Shown here: positions 62,090-64,000 of the stretch, piece by piece
How the letters are laid out: every line of letters begins with the position of its first letter
Numbering within the stretch: the first letter of the stretch is position 1
Notes under the pieces: generated by a model
Told to the model about the DNA's origin: nothing
Databases searched by the model: none
What the model saw: the letters and a program-made list of their open reading frames with translations, nothing else
Translations under genes and position numbers: made by a program
Assembly: GCA_965199765.1 (NCBI GenBank)
Contig: CBDATC010000002.1
Coordinates: 1,116,001 to 1,180,000, forward strand
DNA from: JAPOXR01 sp965199765
Lineage (GTDB): Bacteria; Pseudomonadota; Alphaproteobacteria; Rhodobacterales; Rhodobacteraceae
Direction of reading: 5' to 3'
Length of the DNA: 64,000 nt

Positions 62090-62103
62090 TTCCCGAGCGG
62101 GAA
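62090..62103. promoter_or_regulatory. hipBA operator O2
   Basis: TTCCCGAGCGGGAA, identical to O1. Its centre is 50 nt from that of O1 and 49 nt from that of O3. An AT-rich candidate promoter (TTTACA, TATATC) lies between it and O3. Confidence 0.85.
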
Positions 62104-62138
62104 CATTCTTCTTTACATCATCGTCTCAATCGTATATC

Positions 62139-62152
62139 TTCCCGTTCAGGAA
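62139..62152. promoter_or_regulatory. hipBA operator O3, overlapping the ribosome binding site
   Basis: TTCCCGTTCAGGAA, one arm mismatch to O1/O2. Its right arm AGGAA is part of the hipB ribosome binding site, so binding could block transcription start and leader together. Confidence 0.7.
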
Positions 62153-62156
62153 GAAA

Positions 62157-62375
62157 ATGATGACCTCAACTGACATTGGGACCACCATACGCGCCGCGCG
62201 AAAAGCGCAAGGCCTTCGGCAGGACGAGCTCGCTGCTGCGGCTAATGTCGGCGTACGCTTTCTGGTCGAGCTCGAAGCAGGCAAGGAAACGGCCCAGCTC
62301 GGCAAGACGCTAGCGGTTCTGGCCGCACTCGGGATCGACGTGTCCCTGACCCTGCCTAACGGATCCGGCGCATGA
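62157..62375 (+). CDS. hipB: HipB-like antitoxin, Xre-family HTH regulator
   Basis: 72 residues. One helix-turn-helix covers about residues 8 to 60 (IGTTIRAARKAQGLRQDELA, AAANVGVRFLVELEAGKETA). The C-terminal VLAALGIDVSLTLPNG is typical of HipB and its short relatives. It should bind the TTCCCG-N2-CGGGAA operators upstream and neutralise HipA. AGGAAG lies 3 to 6 nt before the two adjacent ATGs (62157, 62160). Its stop overlaps the hipA start by 4 nt. Confidence 0.88.
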   Translation: MMTSTDIGTTIRAARKAQGLRQDELAAAANVGVRFLVELEAGKETAQLGKTLAVLAALGIDVSLTLPNGSGA

Positions 62376-63634
62376 CACGGCGGCTTATCATCTGGTGGGA
62401 CGGCGAGCGTGTTGGCCAGCTTGCGCTGAACGACTATGGCGAGCCTGAATTCAGTTATGCAGAAGACTGGCTCGCAATGCCGAACGCGAGGCCCGCTTCT
62501 GCGTCTCTGCCGCTGCAACCCGAACCATTCGACCGGAGGACGACTCTCCCCTTCTTCGAGGGCCTCTTGCCCGAGGCATCTCAACGCACAGTCATCGCGC
62601 AGGCGCTTGGCATCTCCGAACGAAATGAGTTCAGACTCCTGGAAGAGATTGGCGGCGAGGTCGCAGGGGCGATCGAGGTCTGGCCGGAGGATGTCGAACC
62701 TATCATAGCAGGCAAGTCAGAAACATCCAGGATTCTGAGCGACGAGAAGCTGGTTGCGCTTATTGATCGGTTGCCGATGCGCCCCATGCTGGCGGGCGGC
62801 GAAGACGGTTTGCGGCTCTCGCTCGCCGGCGCGCAGTCGAAACTGCCCGTTGTGTGTAGGGACGGAGCCATCGCATTGCCTGCACCGGGGCAGCCGACAA
62901 CCCATATCCTGAAGCCTGAGATCGCCCGGTTCGACGGCACAGCCGAGAACGAAGCCTTCTGTATGCGGCTCGCCCGCGCCATCGGGCTAGAGGTCGCTGA
63001 AGTGAAGTTTCGCAGCGTCGGCGACAAGCGGTTCCTGCTGATCGAACGCTACGACCGGCATATTGGAGAAGATGGGAAAACCATTCGTCTCCATCAGGAG
63101 GATTTCTGCCAGGCGCTCGGTTTCATGTCGACTCGCAAATATGCAAGCGATGGCGGGCCGGTTTTTCGTGACTGTTTTGCCCTTATCCGGCGGGTGGCCT
63201 CCCGGCCCGCGACCGAAGCGCTGAAGCTTCTGGATGCAGCCCTGTTCAATGCCATCATCGGCAATGCCGATGCGCATGCGAAGAATTTCAGCCTGCTCTA
63301 TCTGCCGGATCGGACGCAGCTCGCGCCGCTCTATGACCTTCTCTCCACGGTCGTTTATCCCGACCTCAGCCAGCGTTTTGCAATGAAGATCGGCAGACGC
63401 CGAACGCTTGAGGAAATTTATCCCACCGACCTCGATAAGTTCGCAAAGAACATCGAGATTCGCGCACCGTTTGTTCGTAAACGGATGGAAGAGATCGCGG
63501 GTGCCATCGTCGAAAAATCTGAAAGCGTGGCGTCCGCGCTTGCCTTGCCGAGCGACCGGCGACCAATGCTACATGAGATACGTGACACTATTACAGGGCG
63601 CGCACATTTACTACTGAGTCGGCTCAACACCTGA
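62372..63634 (+). CDS. hipA: HipA-like serine/threonine kinase toxin
   Basis: 420 residues, full length for the family. The N-terminal HipA_N part has ASLPLQPEPFDRRTTLPFFEGLLPE. The autophosphorylation loop is LRLSLAGAQSKLPVV, with the regulatory Ser kept. The kinase core has HILKPEI, the catalytic Asp and Asn in IIGNADAHAKNFSLLY, and the metal Asp in LAPLYDLLST. E. coli HipA phosphorylates glutamyl-tRNA synthetase; the target here is unknown. All catalytic residues are present, so it looks active. It forms one operon with hipB. Confidence 0.92.
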   Translation: MTRRLIIWWDGERVGQLALNDYGEPEFSYAEDWLAMPNARPASASLPLQPEPFDRRTTLPFFEGLLPEASQRTVIAQALGISERNEFRLLEEIGGEVAGAIEVWPEDVEPIIAGKSETSRILSDEKLVALIDRLPMRPMLAGGEDGLRLSLAGAQSKLPVVCRDGAIALPAPGQPTTHILKPEIARFDGTAENEAFCMRLARAIGLEVAEVKFRSVGDKRFLLIERYDRHIGEDGKTIRLHQEDFCQALGFMSTRKYASDGGPVFRDCFALIRRVASRPATEALKLLDAALFNAIIGNADAHAKNFSLLYLPDRTQLAPLYDLLSTVVYPDLSQRFAMKIGRRRTLEEIYPTDLDKFAKNIEIRAPFVRKRMEEIAGAIVEKSESVASALALPSDRRPMLHEIRDTITGRAHLLLSRLNT

Positions 63635-63840
63635 CGCAGGCACGTCACCGTTCCCCAAGCATAGTTCGGCTTCCGCAATTAGTGTCTGCGGGAAAAGTCG
63701 ATTCGGTCGTTCTAAGCCTTACCGTGCATGGAATTTTCTGCTGTTCATGGTTGCGAAGATTCGGAGGATACGGCGTAAAAGCGGAAGATTCGCCCAGATA
63801 TTGTGTCAAATAGGCGAATCTTCAACAAAAGGTAATGCCA
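63635..63840. other. hipA 3' spacer and left end of an ISNCY-type element
   Basis: Non-coding. AATTAGTGTCTGCGGGAAAA at 63677-63696 resembles, as an inverted end, the right ends at 16875 and 58109. Three GAAGATTCG-like copies follow (63754, 63784 and, inverted, 63813-63823). The last two form an 11-bp perfect inverted repeat, GAAGATTCGCC/GGCGAATCTTC, with an 18-nt loop, just upstream of the transposase. Confidence 0.55.
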
Positions 63841-64000
63841 TGAGAACCACATTTGAGAAAAATCTTCAACTGTTTCATGTTCCGATCGAGGAACTTCAGA
63901 TCAACGAGCGGTCGCGGGACGACATTCCCCGTCTGCTGAGCGGCCTGAAGGCGCTTTACTGCGACGAGAAGTCCCGTCAGGCGGTTTTGGCTCACATGGA
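63677..64000 (+). mobile_element. ISNCY-type insertion element, left part (continues beyond window)
   Basis: From the left end at 63677 to the window edge. The left end shares AATTAGTGTC with the right-end remnant at 16875. The element contains the start of a transposase gene in the plus direction. The window stops before the right end, so length and target duplication cannot be read. Confidence 0.65.
63841..64000 (+). CDS. ISNCY-type transposase (partial, N-terminus only)
   Basis: The frame from the ATG at 63841 (AAAGGTAATGCC upstream) reads MRTTFEKNLQLFHVPIEELQ, INERSRDDIPRLLSGLKALY and continues open to the edge. The start with a short Lys/Phe-rich strand, PIEEL, and SRDDIP-LL-GL matches the N-terminus of ISNCY-group transposases as I know them. 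The C-terminal part of a related protein is found in the remnant at 58.1-58.5 kb. Confidence 0.75.

Noticed and set aside
57731..64000. Right attachment-site copy of the tRNA-Gly 3' end
   Set aside because: I looked for TTCGAATCCCATCGCCCGCT and shorter pieces in the island and saw none. If it exists it lies beyond the window.
1..64000. CRISPR array, rRNA, tmRNA, RNase P RNA, SRP RNA, metabolite riboswitches
   Set aside because: No regularly spaced repeats and none of the conserved core sequences of these RNAs were seen in the intergenic stretches I read.

Overview
The window is chromosomal DNA of moderate GC from an alphaproteobacterium. The main evidence is gene order. Gene runs that in my recollection are typical of that class are present: ubiA divergent from rsmE-gshA; SDR-uvrC-pgsA-moaD-moaE; fabA-fabB-fabI; coaBC-dut-moeB/thiF; a TIGR01459-type HAD phosphatase beside ribF; and groESL behind a perfect CIRCE element. 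No lineage marker (rRNA, rpoB) is present, so I do not go below class level.

Layout. 0-14.4 kb: moaB (cut by the window start), family-4 uracil-DNA glycosylase, plsY, gshA, rsmE, ubiA, an OmpA-domain protein, the molybdopterin synthase genes moaD-moaE with pgsA and uvrC, a pteridine-reductase-like SDR and an S49 protease. 14.7-30.5 kb: metabolic genes (SRPBCC, two FAD amine/amino-acid oxidoreductases, an altronate-dehydratase-like protein, fabA-fabB-fabI, VOC protein, haloacid dehalogenase, alpha/beta hydrolase, M3 peptidase, D-2-hydroxyacid dehydrogenase). 30.5-43 kb: a membrane-anchored ThiF/MoeB, dut, coaBC, cobU with a phosphatase, a glycosyltransferase, gshB, acyl-CoA dehydrogenase, rsmI, a lipoprotein, murJ and a degenerate rhomboid. 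43-57.5 kb: a three-subunit molybdenum hydroxylase operon carrying its own MoaD-like protein, a metal-ligand-less M24 protein, trxB, hsp20, groESL, a family II pyrophosphatase, ribF, a YcgN protein, a threonine-aldolase-like enzyme and a DsbA-like isomerase.

57.66-64 kb is an accessory island behind a tRNA-Gly(GCC). It holds a decayed tyrosine recombinase split by an ISNCY-type transposase remnant. Next comes a divergent pair: a PD-(D/E)xK-like protein and an ORC/AAA-type ATPase, with two copies of a 15-9-15 bp palindrome between them. A second decayed recombinase, a hipBA toxin-antitoxin operon behind three regularly spaced operators, and the start of another ISNCY-type element follow. This island is the least conventional part of the window. 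The divergent pair with its duplicated palindrome is my best candidate for an undescribed module.

The core genes connect in a few pathways. Molybdenum cofactor assembly (moaB, moaD, moaE, ThiF/MoeB) can supply the molybdenum hydroxylase. gshA and gshB together make glutathione. plsY, pgsA and fabABI serve membrane lipid synthesis. udg, uvrC and dut protect DNA. All calls come from reading translations and DNA by eye; no database search was run.
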